A stretch of DNA of 64,000 nt from Flavobacterium sp. LPB0248. Its GTDB lineage: Bacteria > Bacteroidota > Bacteroidia > Flavobacteriales > Flavobacteriaceae. The notes beneath the pieces are model-generated. The model saw only the letters and a program-made list of their open reading frames with translations, made no database searches and was not told the DNA's origin. Position numbers and translations under genes: made by a program. The DNA lies in contig NZ_CP058246.1 of assembly GCF_013388355.1 (NCBI RefSeq), positions 868,001-932,000 of the forward strand, written 5' to 3'. Below are positions 42,721 through 51,019 of the stretch, one piece after another (the stretch's first letter is position 1; each line of letters begins with the position of its first letter).

Positions 42721-43497
42721 ATGAAAAAATACATTTTCATACTAACTATCTTTTTCTCTGTGTTTAGTGTCATGAAGGCGCAAGAAAAAGGGATGGCTTT
42801 CATAAAAGAGGGATCTTATATCCCTCTTTATGGAGCTGTTTCTCAAAAACCTGTTGCGGTAAAATCTTTCTATATTGACATTTATCCTGTAACAAATAGT
42901 GAGTTTTTAGAATTTGTCAAAAAGAATCCTTCTTATCAAAAATCGAAAATTAAAGGAATCTTTGCTGATAAAAGTTATCTCTCTTACTGGACAAATGATT
43001 TTGATTTTGGAAATGCAAAACCAAAATCACCTGTAACAAGCGTATCTTGGTTTGCGGCTAAAAAATATTGTGAGTGTCAAGGAAAACGTCTAGCAACAAT
43101 GGACGAATGGGAATATGTAGCAATGGCAGACACCAAAAAAATTGACGCGCGAACCAAAAAAGAGTTTAACGAATACATTTTATCCTGGTACGAGAAATCT
43201 AAAACGTATGAAAACGAGATAGGAAAAACGTTCAAAAACTATTGGAGAGTGTATGACATGCATGGTTTAGTTTGGGAATGGACCTCTGACTTTAATAGTA
43301 TCTTTTTATCAGGAGAATCTAGAAAAGATAAAAGCACAGATAAAAATCTTTTCTGCGGAAGCGGATCAGTTAATGCTTCCGATTTAATGGATTATGCCGC
43401 TTTTATGCGTTACGCATTTAGAGGAAGCTTGAAAGCGCAATATTCAACACGAAATCTTGGGTTTAGATGCGCCAGTTCAACAAAACCGAAAATCTAA
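42721..43497 (+). CDS. nirV: Formylglycine-generating-enzyme-like protein (NirV-like)
   Basis: A 258-residue SUMF1/FGE-sulfatase-domain protein with a signal peptide (1-20, ending MKAQ). Family features are FYIDIYPVTNSEFLEF at about 50-65, SPVTSVSWFAAKKYCECQGKRLATMDEWEYVA at about 100-131 (shortened here) and the C-terminal RYAFRGSLKAQ...GFRCA. Proteins of this type (NirV) accompany nirK in many denitrifiers, which fits its place 16 bases after nirK. The function of NirV is not settled. I see no Cys pair equivalent to the FGE active site except scattered cysteines in CECQGK and near the end. Confidence 0.82.
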   Translation: MKKYIFILTIFFSVFSVMKAQEKGMAFIKEGSYIPLYGAVSQKPVAVKSFYIDIYPVTNSEFLEFVKKNPSYQKSKIKGIFADKSYLSYWTNDFDFGNAKPKSPVTSVSWFAAKKYCECQGKRLATMDEWEYVAMADTKKIDARTKKEFNEYILSWYEKSKTYENEIGKTFKNYWRVYDMHGLVWEWTSDFNSIFLSGESRKDKSTDKNLFCGSGSVNASDLMDYAAFMRYAFRGSLKAQYSTRNLGFRCASSTKPKI

Positions 43498-43513
43498 TTT
43501 AAATTAGTTTACA

Positions 43514-44110
43514 ATGAAAAAAATAGCAATTGCTTTTCTTCTCCTATTCTCATTTTACAGCTGTAAAGAAGCAGATAAAAAAGAAGCTAAAGCAGAAACA
43601 AATAAAGAAATCAGCGATTTATCAATTTATAATCTGCCATCAAAATGGACAACACAAGATGGAAAAGACATTGAATTAAAATCGCTTAGAGGAAATGTTC
43701 TGGTAATGGTGATGATTTACACAAGCTGTAAAGCGGCATGCCCTAGATTAGTTGCCGATATGCGCGATATTGAATCAAAACTGGAGAAAAAGACAAAACA
43801 GCATGTTAAATTGATTTTGGTCAGTATAGATCCGAAAACAGATACACCTGAAAGATTAAAATCGTTTGCAATTGAAAATAAAATGAATCAAGATCCTTGG
43901 ATTTTCCTTCGTTCATCTGAAGAAAACACAAGAGAGTTTGCGGCAGTTTTGGCTGTCAATTATAAAAAAATCTCTCCAATAGATTTTTCGCATTCTAATA
44001 TTATTAGCGTTTTTAATCCAGAAGGAGAATTGGTATTTCAGCAAGAAGGTTTAGGTGTAAATAATGAAAAAACAATTGAAACCATAAACTTAGAAGCAGC
44101 AAAAATATAG
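43514..44110 (+). CDS. SCO1/SenC-family copper chaperone lipoprotein
   Basis: A 198-residue lipoprotein (LFSFYSC, lipid Cys17) with a thioredoxin fold. The copper site is Cys72-x3-Cys76 (YTSCKAACPRL) with the distal His160 (DFSHSNII). SCO proteins load copper into oxidases and, in nitrite reductase clusters, are thought to help NirK maturation. It is the third gene of the nirK unit, 16 bases after the NirV-like gene. Confidence 0.9.
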   Translation: MKKIAIAFLLLFSFYSCKEADKKEAKAETNKEISDLSIYNLPSKWTTQDGKDIELKSLRGNVLVMVMIYTSCKAACPRLVADMRDIESKLEKKTKQHVKLILVSIDPKTDTPERLKSFAIENKMNQDPWIFLRSSEENTREFAAVLAVNYKKISPIDFSHSNIISVFNPEGELVFQQEGLGVNNEKTIETINLEAAKI

Positions 44111-44136
44111 ATATTTAAATAGGTTAATTAGTAAGG

Positions 44137-44173
44137 AACAAGAGCAAGTTTAGAAATAAAGTTGACTCTTGTT
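44137..44173 (+). terminator. Probable terminator of the nir unit
   Basis: AACAAGAG and CTCTTGTT can pair (8 bp) over a 21-base loop, followed by a T-run. Weaker than the other hairpins here. Confidence 0.5.
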
Positions 44174-44198
44174 TTTTATTTATCTGAAAAGCTAAGTT

Positions 44199-44428
44199 AA
44201 GCTTCGGAGAAGCGAAATATTTATAGAAAAATCTAATTCATCTACATAAAGAGCTCCAGCGGAGCGAAATATTTATCAGGTTAACAAAACAATCCTAATA
44301 TGATTCTATAAATATGTCGCTCCGCTGGAGCTTTTTATCTTCGTTAAACATTTTCTATACATATTTCGCTTCTCCGAAGCTTTACAATATATCATCCTTC
44401 TTCTATAAATATATCGTTCGCTGGGACT
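44199..44428. repeat. Nested inverted repeats (GCTTCGGAGAAGCG outer, GCTCCAGCGGAGCG inner)
   Basis: The outer arms at 44199-44230 and 44351-44382 (AAGCTTCGGAGAAGCGAAAT and its complement) enclose inner arms at 44250-44280 and 44301-44335 (AGCTCCAGCGGAGCGA and complement). Both arm types run on into a similar AATATTTATAG tail. A truncated third copy (TATAAATATATCGTTCGCTGG) ends next to the stop of the 44428 gene. Confidence 0.85.
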
Positions 44429-45651
44429 TACTTACTATGACGATATGATTTCCGTTTAATTATTGAAGTCATTATTAAAACCAACCCCAAAACCAAAAGA
44501 ATACTCAATATCAAAATACTTTGAAAATATCCTGGGATTGTTCCTTTTCCAAAAAAGAAAAACCATCCTTGAAGAAATAACAAAACTTCTGTCAAAATAT
44601 ATCCTGAAATAAAACACTTCACTCCTATTTTCAATGATGAAGAATTGGCAGAAAGCATTTTATTCTGCAATAAAATTCCAAACAAAAAACCTGTTATAAT
44701 TCCTAAAGTAGTTAAATGAATAAAACCTATTACAAAATTTCTAATTTGATGTGAAACTTCTGCCAGATTGGGGAAAAGAGTTAGCAATTGAATCCCTACT
44801 TTCAAAAATAGAGAACATAATGCCAAGCCATAAACTATTTTAGTCGTTTTATGTAAAGTGCTTTTAAAATGACGAATTTGAGGCTGTAACATTTTATAGA
44901 AATAAATAAAAGCTCCTAGCTGAATCAAAACTCCCAAAACATTAATATAACTTAAAACGTCATTTTCTATAAACCATCTCACAGGAAAAGCGACTGTTAA
45001 CAGTGTAGAAATAATTATTAAAACGTAAAACTTCTTAAACTTTACCTCATCAATTTTATTTTGAAATTGTTTTAAAAACAAAGCTAAAATTGCCAATATA
45101 AACCAACCATTAAATTGAAAATGAAGAAAAAACTGAATCGCAATCTGATAAAAAGCGCTTTGTTTTCCTAACGTGCTCACCGCCGGACCAAGACACCAAA
45201 CTCCAAAAGTCGATAAAACCATAAATAGAATCGAAACCGACAAAAGTCTTTGCGATGGCGATTTATCTCTTAAACAATCTTTCCAAACCAAACGGCAAAA
45301 AACATAGCTCAACAAAATATGCATTGTTGAAAATATAATCGAAAACAAAGCATAACCTTGAATTGGAAAAGCAATCATCATTCCGATTACTGAAAATTCT
45401 GTCAGCCAAAATAGGCGGTTATAAATTGGTTTCTGGCTTTTTTCTTTCGGAATAAAAAAATGAACCACCAAAACATATACAATCATATAAACCCAGCCTA
45501 ACATGGCAACATGCGAATGCGCATGAAGCAGAAAACTATAGTTCAAAAAATCTAAAGGAAAGAGATACATAAAACGCATTAATAATCCGAAAACACAGGC
45601 AATCAGAAAATTAAAAAAACAGCACAGTATCCAAGCTTTTTGAGAATTCAT
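44428..45651 (-). CDS. Multi-spanning membrane protein in the NO cluster, NnrS/haem-copper-like
   Basis: A 407-residue protein with about 12 hydrophobic helices. A striking HAHSHVAMLGW motif lies in the second helix (about 41-51), followed by other histidines at helix ends (VHFF, FLHFQFNGWF, FIHLTTLGIITGF). This resembles NnrS and the subunit I fold of haem-copper oxidases, where such His residues bind haem or metal; I cannot decide between them. It follows ric on the same strand after a terminator-like hairpin and a repeat. The frame extends to 45714, but that part lies in repeat DNA, so I use the ATG at 45651 (MNSQKAW). Confidence 0.65.
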   Translation of the reverse strand: MNSQKAWILCCFFNFLIACVFGLLMRFMYLFPLDFLNYSFLLHAHSHVAMLGWVYMIVYVLVVHFFIPKEKSQKPIYNRLFWLTEFSVIGMMIAFPIQGYALFSIIFSTMHILLSYVFCRLVWKDCLRDKSPSQRLLSVSILFMVLSTFGVWCLGPAVSTLGKQSAFYQIAIQFFLHFQFNGWFILAILALFLKQFQNKIDEVKFKKFYVLIIISTLLTVAFPVRWFIENDVLSYINVLGVLIQLGAFIYFYKMLQPQIRHFKSTLHKTTKIVYGLALCSLFLKVGIQLLTLFPNLAEVSHQIRNFVIGFIHLTTLGIITGFLFGILLQNKMLSANSSSLKIGVKCFISGYILTEVLLFLQGWFFFFGKGTIPGYFQSILILSILLVLGLVLIMTSIIKRKSYRHSK

Positions 45652-45707
45652 TTTAAAAATATTTTTTAAACACATAGAAAAATAGATTTTATTTTTTCTG
45701 CACAATC

Positions 45708-45811
45708 TTGTCATCCTGACGAAGGAAGGATCACACTAGAAATTCCGTAAAGTATTTCTCTAATCTTTGTCGATTTCCGAGTGTGATTTCTCGTTCCTCG
45801 AAATGACAAAT
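45708..45811. repeat. Inverted repeat GTCATCCTGACGAAGGAAGG
   Basis: The left arm begins GTCATCCTGACGAAGGAAGG and the right arm runs GAGTGTGATTTCTCGTTCCTCG then AAATGAC. Arms of about 27 bases are complementary with several mismatches. Same family as 55001-55129. Confidence 0.75.
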
Positions 45812-45857
45812 GTTGCCGTAAAGATCAGTAGCTAAAAATAACATTTCTTAAAAAATA

Positions 45858-45902
45858 AAAACACCGATAATTATCATTTTAGAGGATTATTACCGATGTT
45901 TT
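45858..45902 (-). terminator. Hairpin downstream of ric
   Basis: AAAACACCGATAATTATC can pair with GATTATTACCGATGTTTT allowing G-U pairs and a mismatch; it lies 21 bases after the ric stop on the minus strand. Confidence 0.55.
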
Positions 45903-45922
45903 CAAACTATTAAAATTAACCT

Positions 45923-46654
45923 TTATTCTACTTCAACAAAGTCTTTTTCTAGCGTCACAGCTTTTGGAAATAAGATATTATTTTCCAAATGAATATGCTT
46001 GTGTAAATCAGCTTCAAACTCTTTCAGCATAGCAAAAGTCACTCTGTAAGTCGTACAAGCATCTGCTGGCGGAGTATAATTATCTGTCAACTCAGCGATT
46101 TCTCTAAAACGTTCGCCTTCATTATCGTGTTCGTGCATCATCATCGCAATCGGATTGGAAACGGTTACAAAAGATGGCTGATGTAAAACTCCGTCTGTAT
46201 CTTTTGTTTTCACCATTCTTTTTACAAATGGAAATAAAATCAATTCTTCTTTTTTCATGTGCTGAGATAATTCTCCTGCACAGCCAATAAACAATTCGTT
46301 AATCTTGAATAATTCTGGGTGATTTGCTCCATGAACTTTGCATAATTTATCCAAAAACGGCAGTAAAACGTTTATTTTTTCTTCTACATATCGATGATGT
46401 GTTTTCTCAATATAATCTGCCAATAAATCCAAAGGCCATGAATTAAAATCAATGCTTCCGTTGTTTTCTGATTGTACAACTTGCAGCACATCTTCTAATA
46501 AAGCATCTGCATCAATATTTTGTTTTTCACATACTTCGGTTACTGTTCGGTTTCCTTTGCAGCAAAAATCTATTCTATATTTTGAAAAAACTGCAGCCGT
46601 TCTAAAATCCTCAGCCACAAAAGATCCTATTGTTTTGTTTTTTAAATTTTCCAT
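45923..46654 (-). CDS. ric: Iron-sulfur cluster repair di-iron protein (Ric/ScdA/YtfE)
   Basis: A 243-residue cytosolic protein that restores Fe-S clusters damaged by nitric oxide. The N-terminal DUF542 domain has the Cys31-Cys32 pair (RIDFCCKGNRTV). The following haemerythrin-like four-helix bundle supplies iron ligands: YIEKTHHRYVEE, LSQHMKKEELILFP, MMMHEHDNEGERF and ADLHKHIHLENNILFP all show H-x-x-x-E patterns. It starts 25 bases after the NO reductase stop, so the two are co-transcribed. I use the ATG at 46654; a TTG three codons upstream is possible. Confidence 0.93.
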   Translation of the reverse strand: MENLKNKTIGSFVAEDFRTAAVFSKYRIDFCCKGNRTVTEVCEKQNIDADALLEDVLQVVQSENNGSIDFNSWPLDLLADYIEKTHHRYVEEKINVLLPFLDKLCKVHGANHPELFKINELFIGCAGELSQHMKKEELILFPFVKRMVKTKDTDGVLHQPSFVTVSNPIAMMMHEHDNEGERFREIAELTDNYTPPADACTTYRVTFAMLKEFEADLHKHIHLENNILFPKAVTLEKDFVEVE

Positions 46655-46679
46655 GATAATCAATTTATTTTTTTGTTTT

Positions 46680-48914
46680 TTATTTTTTGCTTTTTAGTGT
46701 CAGTTCAAATACAAACCAGGCCATTGTTATAAACCCGATTCCGAAAATTGAATCTCCAATGGCGCGAAGCCATTTTAAAGTAATCATTGCTGGCTGCTGC
46801 ATTAATTCAGATGAACGAGCATACCACATTCCGTGACTGATACTTTCAATTGCCTGCCAAACTCCAATTGGTAATAAGCTTAGAATTGCCATTAGAAATA
46901 AACCTATGTTTAATGACCAAAAAGTGATTTTAAGCAGTTTGTTATTCCAGCTTACATTTCGGTATAAACTTCTCAAAACGAATAATACTAAACCAATTCC
47001 TAGCATTCCGTAAACTCCGAACAATGCAGTGTGTCCATGTAAAGGCGTTGTGTTTAATCCTTGAACATAATACAAGGCAATTGGTGGATTAATAATGAAT
47101 CCGAAAATTCCAGCGCCAAGGAAATTCCAAAACGCTACAGAAATCATAAAGTAAATTGGCCATTTGTAATCTGCAATCCATTGTGTTGATTTTGAGATTT
47201 TATAGTTTTGATACGCTTCAAATCCGATTAAAGTCAGCGGAACCACTTCTAAAGCGCTAAATGTTGCTCCTAAAGCCATAATTGCTGTCGGCGTTCCTGA
47301 GAAATACAAGTGATGAAATGTTCCTAAAATACCTCCAGACATGAAAATAATGGTTGCAAAAAGCACATTTAAAGTTGCTGTTTTCGTTTTTAATAATCCC
47401 AAACGAACAAACAAGAACGCAATTACAACTGTTGCAAAAACTTCAAAGAAACCTTCAACCCAAAGGTGAACTACCCACCATCTCCAATATTCAGCAATAG
47501 CTAAATTGGTTTGTCTTCCCCACATTAATCCAGCTCCATAAAACATGGCGATTGCAGTACAAGAAACTAAGAACAAAATGATTAGGTTTTTCTCTTCTGT
47601 TTTTTTCTTTAAAACTGGAAGTAACGGACGAATCATTAAAGCCAACCATAAAAACAGTCCAACTAAAAGAAAAATCTGCCAGAAACGACCTAAATCAACA
47701 TATTCGTAACCTTGATGTCCGAACCAGAAATTTTGAACTAAATTTAATTTCTGCATTACTCCAAACCATTGTCCAGCCATAGAACCTAAAACAATAATCA
47801 ACAGTGCAACAAACAAGAAATTGACACCAAAACATTGAAATTTAGGATCTTTACCCGAAACTGCGGGAGCAATATACAATCCTGTTGCCAACCAAGCTGT
47901 AGCAATCCAGAAAATCGCCAATTGTGTGTGCCATGTACGCGTTACAGCATAAGGCAGGATTTTATCAATCGGGATTCCGTATAAACCATTTCCTTCCACT
48001 CCATAATGCGCTGTTATAATTCCGAAAACCATTTGCAGAACCATCAGCAAACTCACAATCCAGAAATATTTGGTCACCAAGCCCATAGATTTGGTTTTGC
48101 CTTGCTTAATAAGCGGATCTTCTTTTGGAAGCGGAAATTCTTCTTCTTCACCCGATTTTGCATGATAGAAAACTAAGATTCCGACACTTAAAATCAGTAA
48201 AATTATACTTACTCCAGACCAAGCTAAAAGTTCGGTTGTGGCGGTATTTCCAACCAATTCATCTGACGGCCAGTTGTGTGTATACGAAATATCTCCATTA
48301 GGACGATTGGTGACTGTTGCCCAAGTTGCCCAAAAGAAAAAGGCATTCATTTTATGCATTCTCTCCACATCTTTAATCGAGTTCTTCGGAATCGCATATT
48401 CTTCTCTCAACTTATCAAATTGAAGATCATTTGTAAAAAGCCCTTTATAATATTCGCTTAAATATTCAATTGCGGCCAAACGATTTTCCGAAATGGTGAG
48501 CACTCCTGTCTCAGCATCGTATCGATTGGTTCTTAAATCTTTCTGCAAACGAACCTTAAGAGCCGATTGTTTTTCGGCATCTAATTCATCATATTTTTGA
48601 TTAAAATCTTTCTTAGCATAAATATCCAATATAAAAACGGCTTCTCTGTGCAACCAATCCGCGGTCCAGTCTGGGGCGACATAAGCGCCGTGCCCCCAGA
48701 TAGATCCCACTTCCTGGCCACCTATACTTTGCCAGATATTTTGTCCGTCTTTAATTTCACTTTCGCTAAAAACGGCTTTACCAGAATCGGTTACAATTTC
48801 TTTCGGAACTGGTGGTGCCTGCTGATAGATTTCGTAACCATAATAACCCAGCACTGCAAATGATATACTCATTACCAATGCAAAAACCAGCCATAATTTT
48901 TTTTCTCTTTTCAT
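46680..48914 (-). CDS. norB: Nitric oxide reductase, quinol-dependent (qNOR, NorZ-type)
   Basis: A 744-residue inner-membrane enzyme reducing two NO to N2O. The N-terminal helix and periplasmic domain (about 1-210, with GQNIWQSIGGQEVGSIWGHG) correspond to a fused NorC-like part lacking CxxCH, as in quinol-type enzymes. The rest is the 12-helix NorB core with His ligands visible in TRTWHTQLAIFWIATAWLATG, WVVHLWVEGFFEVFATV, GTFHHLYFSG and PLHGHTALFGVYGMLG. The single-polypeptide form is also called NorZ. Start ATG 48914 is preferred to the TTG at 48929, which overlaps the operator. Followed by ric. Confidence 0.95.
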   Translation of the reverse strand: MKREKKLWLVFALVMSISFAVLGYYGYEIYQQAPPVPKEIVTDSGKAVFSESEIKDGQNIWQSIGGQEVGSIWGHGAYVAPDWTADWLHREAVFILDIYAKKDFNQKYDELDAEKQSALKVRLQKDLRTNRYDAETGVLTISENRLAAIEYLSEYYKGLFTNDLQFDKLREEYAIPKNSIKDVERMHKMNAFFFWATWATVTNRPNGDISYTHNWPSDELVGNTATTELLAWSGVSIILLILSVGILVFYHAKSGEEEEFPLPKEDPLIKQGKTKSMGLVTKYFWIVSLLMVLQMVFGIITAHYGVEGNGLYGIPIDKILPYAVTRTWHTQLAIFWIATAWLATGLYIAPAVSGKDPKFQCFGVNFLFVALLIIVLGSMAGQWFGVMQKLNLVQNFWFGHQGYEYVDLGRFWQIFLLVGLFLWLALMIRPLLPVLKKKTEEKNLIILFLVSCTAIAMFYGAGLMWGRQTNLAIAEYWRWWVVHLWVEGFFEVFATVVIAFLFVRLGLLKTKTATLNVLFATIIFMSGGILGTFHHLYFSGTPTAIMALGATFSALEVVPLTLIGFEAYQNYKISKSTQWIADYKWPIYFMISVAFWNFLGAGIFGFIINPPIALYYVQGLNTTPLHGHTALFGVYGMLGIGLVLFVLRSLYRNVSWNNKLLKITFWSLNIGLFLMAILSLLPIGVWQAIESISHGMWYARSSELMQQPAMITLKWLRAIGDSIFGIGFITMAWFVFELTLKSKK

Positions 48915-48927
48915 TCTTTTCTTATTC

Positions 48928-48953
48928 AATAAAAGATATTTTTATCCTTTATT
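48928..48953. promoter_or_regulatory. 26-bp palindromic operator before the NO reductase gene
   Basis: The arms AATAAAAGATA and TATCCTTTATT, separated by TTTT, are complementary at 10 of 11 positions. It ends 14 bases before the preferred ATG. Same architecture as the sites at 41174 and 50044. Confidence 0.75.
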
Positions 48954-49005
48954 AGTTTTTAAAAAAACTCCAAAGCCAGTTACAGCATTTGGAGCTTTTG
49001 ATTAT

Positions 49006-49533
49006 TTACTCTACAATTAGCACACCTTTCATCATGGCTACGTGACCAGGGAAAGAACAAATAAATGGATATGATCCTTTTTTATCAATTGTAAACTCGA
49101 TTGTATCTTCTTCTCCACCACCAATTAATTTAGTGTGCGCAACGATTGAAGCTTTTTCAGATTCTGGAATATAATCAGTTGCTTTCGCATCATTAGCTTT
49201 TAAAGCAAAAGCTGCTTGGTCTGTTCCTTCTTGCAAAATCACTAAATTGTGTCCCATTGCTTCTTTCGGGATTTTACCAACGTGTTTCAAAGTCAATTTG
49301 ATTGGTTTTCCGGCAACAGCTTTCAATTCATTTACATTAAATTGCATTTGGTCATTTCCTTCAATAACTAAAACATTTTCCTCTGTTGCTGCTGCTACAG
49401 GAGCTTGTTCTCCTTCTGTAGACGGCTCAGTTGTTTCTGTTTGATCAGCTGGAGCTGTTTCTTTTTTACCGCAAGAAGTAACGGCTAAAAATCCCATTAG
49501 GATTAGTACTGAAATTTTGGTTTTTGTATTCAT
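49006..49533 (-). CDS. Azurin-like cupredoxin lipoprotein
   Basis: A 175-residue blue-copper electron carrier. Lipid Cys21 (LAVTSC) is followed by a Thr/Glu/Ala-rich linker (about 24-52) and an azurin fold. Copper ligands are His95 (AMGHNLVIL), Cys159 and His164 (FICSFPGH) and a Met at 167-168 (AMMKG). It probably shuttles electrons in the periplasm to NirK; the link is inferred from location. It starts 20 bases after the Rrf2 gene, so it is in the regulator's operon and should respond to the same signal. Confidence 0.92.
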   Translation of the reverse strand: MNTKTKISVLILMGFLAVTSCGKKETAPADQTETTEPSTEGEQAPVAAATEENVLVIEGNDQMQFNVNELKAVAGKPIKLTLKHVGKIPKEAMGHNLVILQEGTDQAAFALKANDAKATDYIPESEKASIVAHTKLIGGGEEDTIEFTIDKKGSYPFICSFPGHVAMMKGVLIVE

Positions 49534-49553
49534 TTTTAAAATATTTAATAATA

Positions 49554-50003
49554 TTAGTTGTTCGCATTTGTCGCTTTAAGAAAGAAATCTCCCGATTTTA
49601 CATCAGAAGCTAGCTGTTCCAGAGTTGTGTTTTTAAGCATTTCTAACAGCAGTCCTCTTATTTTCTTAAACTCGTGATGAACGGGACAAGGATGTTCTTC
49701 CGAGCATTCTTTCAATCCTATTCCACAACCGCTGTATATTTTATTTCCGTCAATAGCATCTACAATCTGAATTAACTTTATTTTTTTCGATGCTTCTGGC
49801 GAAACTTCAAATCCGCCCCCAACTCCTTTTGTTGAATGAATTATGCCGCTTTTGGTTAAAATCTGCATAATCTTGGCTGTAAATGGTTCTGGCGAATCAA
49901 TTTCTTTCGCAACATCTTTTATTCCAACCCTAATTCCTTTAGAAGATTTGGTTGCAATAAATATTGAAGCTCTTATTCCGTACTCACACGCTTTTGAAAA
50001 CAT
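49554..50003 (-). CDS. Rrf2-family regulator, NsrR/IscR-like
   Basis: A 149-residue winged-helix transcription factor. The N-terminal helix-turn-helix reads MFSKACEYGIRASIFIA with IKDVAKEIDSPEPFTAKIMQILTKSG, then the wing STKGVGGGFEVS. The cluster-binding loop holds Cys93, Cys100 and Cys106 (SGCGIGLKECSEEHPCP), close in spacing to IscR and NsrR, so it likely carries an Fe-S cluster that senses nitric oxide. Its own promoter contains the palindrome found upstream of nirK and the NO reductase gene, indicating autoregulation. NsrR-type function is inferred from neighbours; IscR-like alternatives remain possible. Confidence 0.88.
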   Translation of the reverse strand: MFSKACEYGIRASIFIATKSSKGIRVGIKDVAKEIDSPEPFTAKIMQILTKSGIIHSTKGVGGGFEVSPEASKKIKLIQIVDAIDGNKIYSGCGIGLKECSEEHPCPVHHEFKKIRGLLLEMLKNTTLEQLASDVKSGDFFLKATNANN

Positions 50004-50024
50004 ACATCCCTAATTAATTCCATA

Positions 50025-50032
50025 CAAAGATA
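50025..50032 (-). promoter_or_regulatory. -7 element TATCTTTG of the Rrf2 operon
   Basis: A minus-strand TAnnTTTG match; a TTTG -33 box (50053-50056) lies 20 bases upstream, a complete Bacteroidota promoter. The -33 box is inside the palindromic operator. Confidence 0.75.
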
Positions 50033-50043
50033 TACAGGTTTTA

Positions 50044-50069
50044 AATAAAAGACAAATTTATCTTTAATT
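50044..50069. promoter_or_regulatory. 26-bp palindromic operator over the Rrf2 promoter
   Basis: The arms AATAAAAGACA and TATCTTTAATT around AATT are complementary at 9 of 11 positions. The left arm is identical to that of the nirK site. It covers the -33 box, consistent with autorepression. Confidence 0.75.
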
Positions 50070-50203
50070 ATTTTTCTAAAGATCAAATCTTATTTATAAT
50101 GAAAATAATTAGTGTCAATAATTACACATATTCATCATTCAATTCTGATAAAACCCAATTTTAATTTTAACTTTGAGAGTATTAAATTTTAAATATTTAA
50201 CAA

Positions 50204-50983
50204 ATGCCTTTAAGCAATTCAAAAGATTTAAAACTGGCAGTCCTTATTGATGCAGACAATGTGCCATATAGCAATGTAAAAGGCATGATGGAAGAAATTG
50301 CAAAACTAGGAACGCCAACTACGAAAAGGATTTATGCCGACTGGACAAAACCAAATGCAAATGGATGGAAAGGCGTTTTACTGGAACATGCCATTACCCC
50401 TATTCAACAATATAGCTACACGGTTGGAAAAAATTCATCAGATTCTGCTCTAATTATTGATGCAATGGATTTGCTATACTCTGGTAAATTGGATGGATTC
50501 TGCATTGTTTCCAGCGACAGCGATTTTACAAGACTTGCCGTAAGACTTCGTGAATCGGGTATGAAAGTAATTGGCATTGGAGAAAAGAAAACGCCAAACT
50601 CGTTTATTGTGGCCTGCGACCGATTTATTTATATCGAGGTTTTAGATGGAGCTATTCAAAAGAAAAAACCTAAAACAACCGCCACTGATACCAAAAAGCC
50701 AATTGAAAAACCTGCCGAGAAAGCACTTCATAAAATTGACAAACAGACTATTGAACTTATTGAGGCTACAATCGAAGATATTGAAGATGACGATGGTTGG
50801 GCATTTTTGGGTGATGTCGGAAATCTGATCGTGAAGAAAAAACCCGAGTTTGACCCTCGAAATTATGGTTATTCTAAACTGACTCCGATGCTTAAGTCAT
50901 TGACTGATATTCTGGAAATCGACGAAAGAGAGTCAGACAAAAAAGGAATCAAGCACGTTTATGTACGTTTAAGATTCAACTAA
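50204..50983 (+). CDS. NYN-domain protein with LOTUS/OST-HTH domain
   Basis: A 259-residue cytosolic protein. The NYN/LabA-like PIN-fold ribonuclease domain (about 8-145) shows the acidic residues LAVLIDADNVPY, SDSALIIDAMDLLYSG and IVSSDSDFTRLAVRLRESG. A Lys/Pro-rich linker follows, then a C-terminal OST-HTH (LOTUS) domain at about 183-257 (DDDGWAFLGDVGNLIVKKKPEFDPRNYGY..., shortened), an RNA-binding winged helix. It probably acts on RNA; targets unknown. It is divergent from the Rrf2 operon and followed by the glutamate-synthase-like gene after 36 bases. Confidence 0.85.
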   Translation: MPLSNSKDLKLAVLIDADNVPYSNVKGMMEEIAKLGTPTTKRIYADWTKPNANGWKGVLLEHAITPIQQYSYTVGKNSSDSALIIDAMDLLYSGKLDGFCIVSSDSDFTRLAVRLRESGMKVIGIGEKKTPNSFIVACDRFIYIEVLDGAIQKKKPKTTATDTKKPIEKPAEKALHKIDKQTIELIEATIEDIEDDDGWAFLGDVGNLIVKKKPEFDPRNYGYSKLTPMLKSLTDILEIDERESDKKGIKHVYVRLRFN

Positions 50984-51019
50984 TTATCATATTTATTACC
51001 TATTTAATTTTTTAAAAAC

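Noticed and set aside
42721..43497. True formylglycine-generating enzyme activating a sulfatase
   Set aside because: No sulfatase gene nearby, and its place directly after nirK fits NirV better.
44199..44428. CRISPR-like array
   Set aside because: The repeated units are palindromic, few and nested, with no regular spacers and no cas genes.
45652..45714. N-terminal extension of the 44428 gene
   Set aside because: The extra codons run into the GTCATCCTGAC repeat; the ATG at 45651 directly precedes the first helix.
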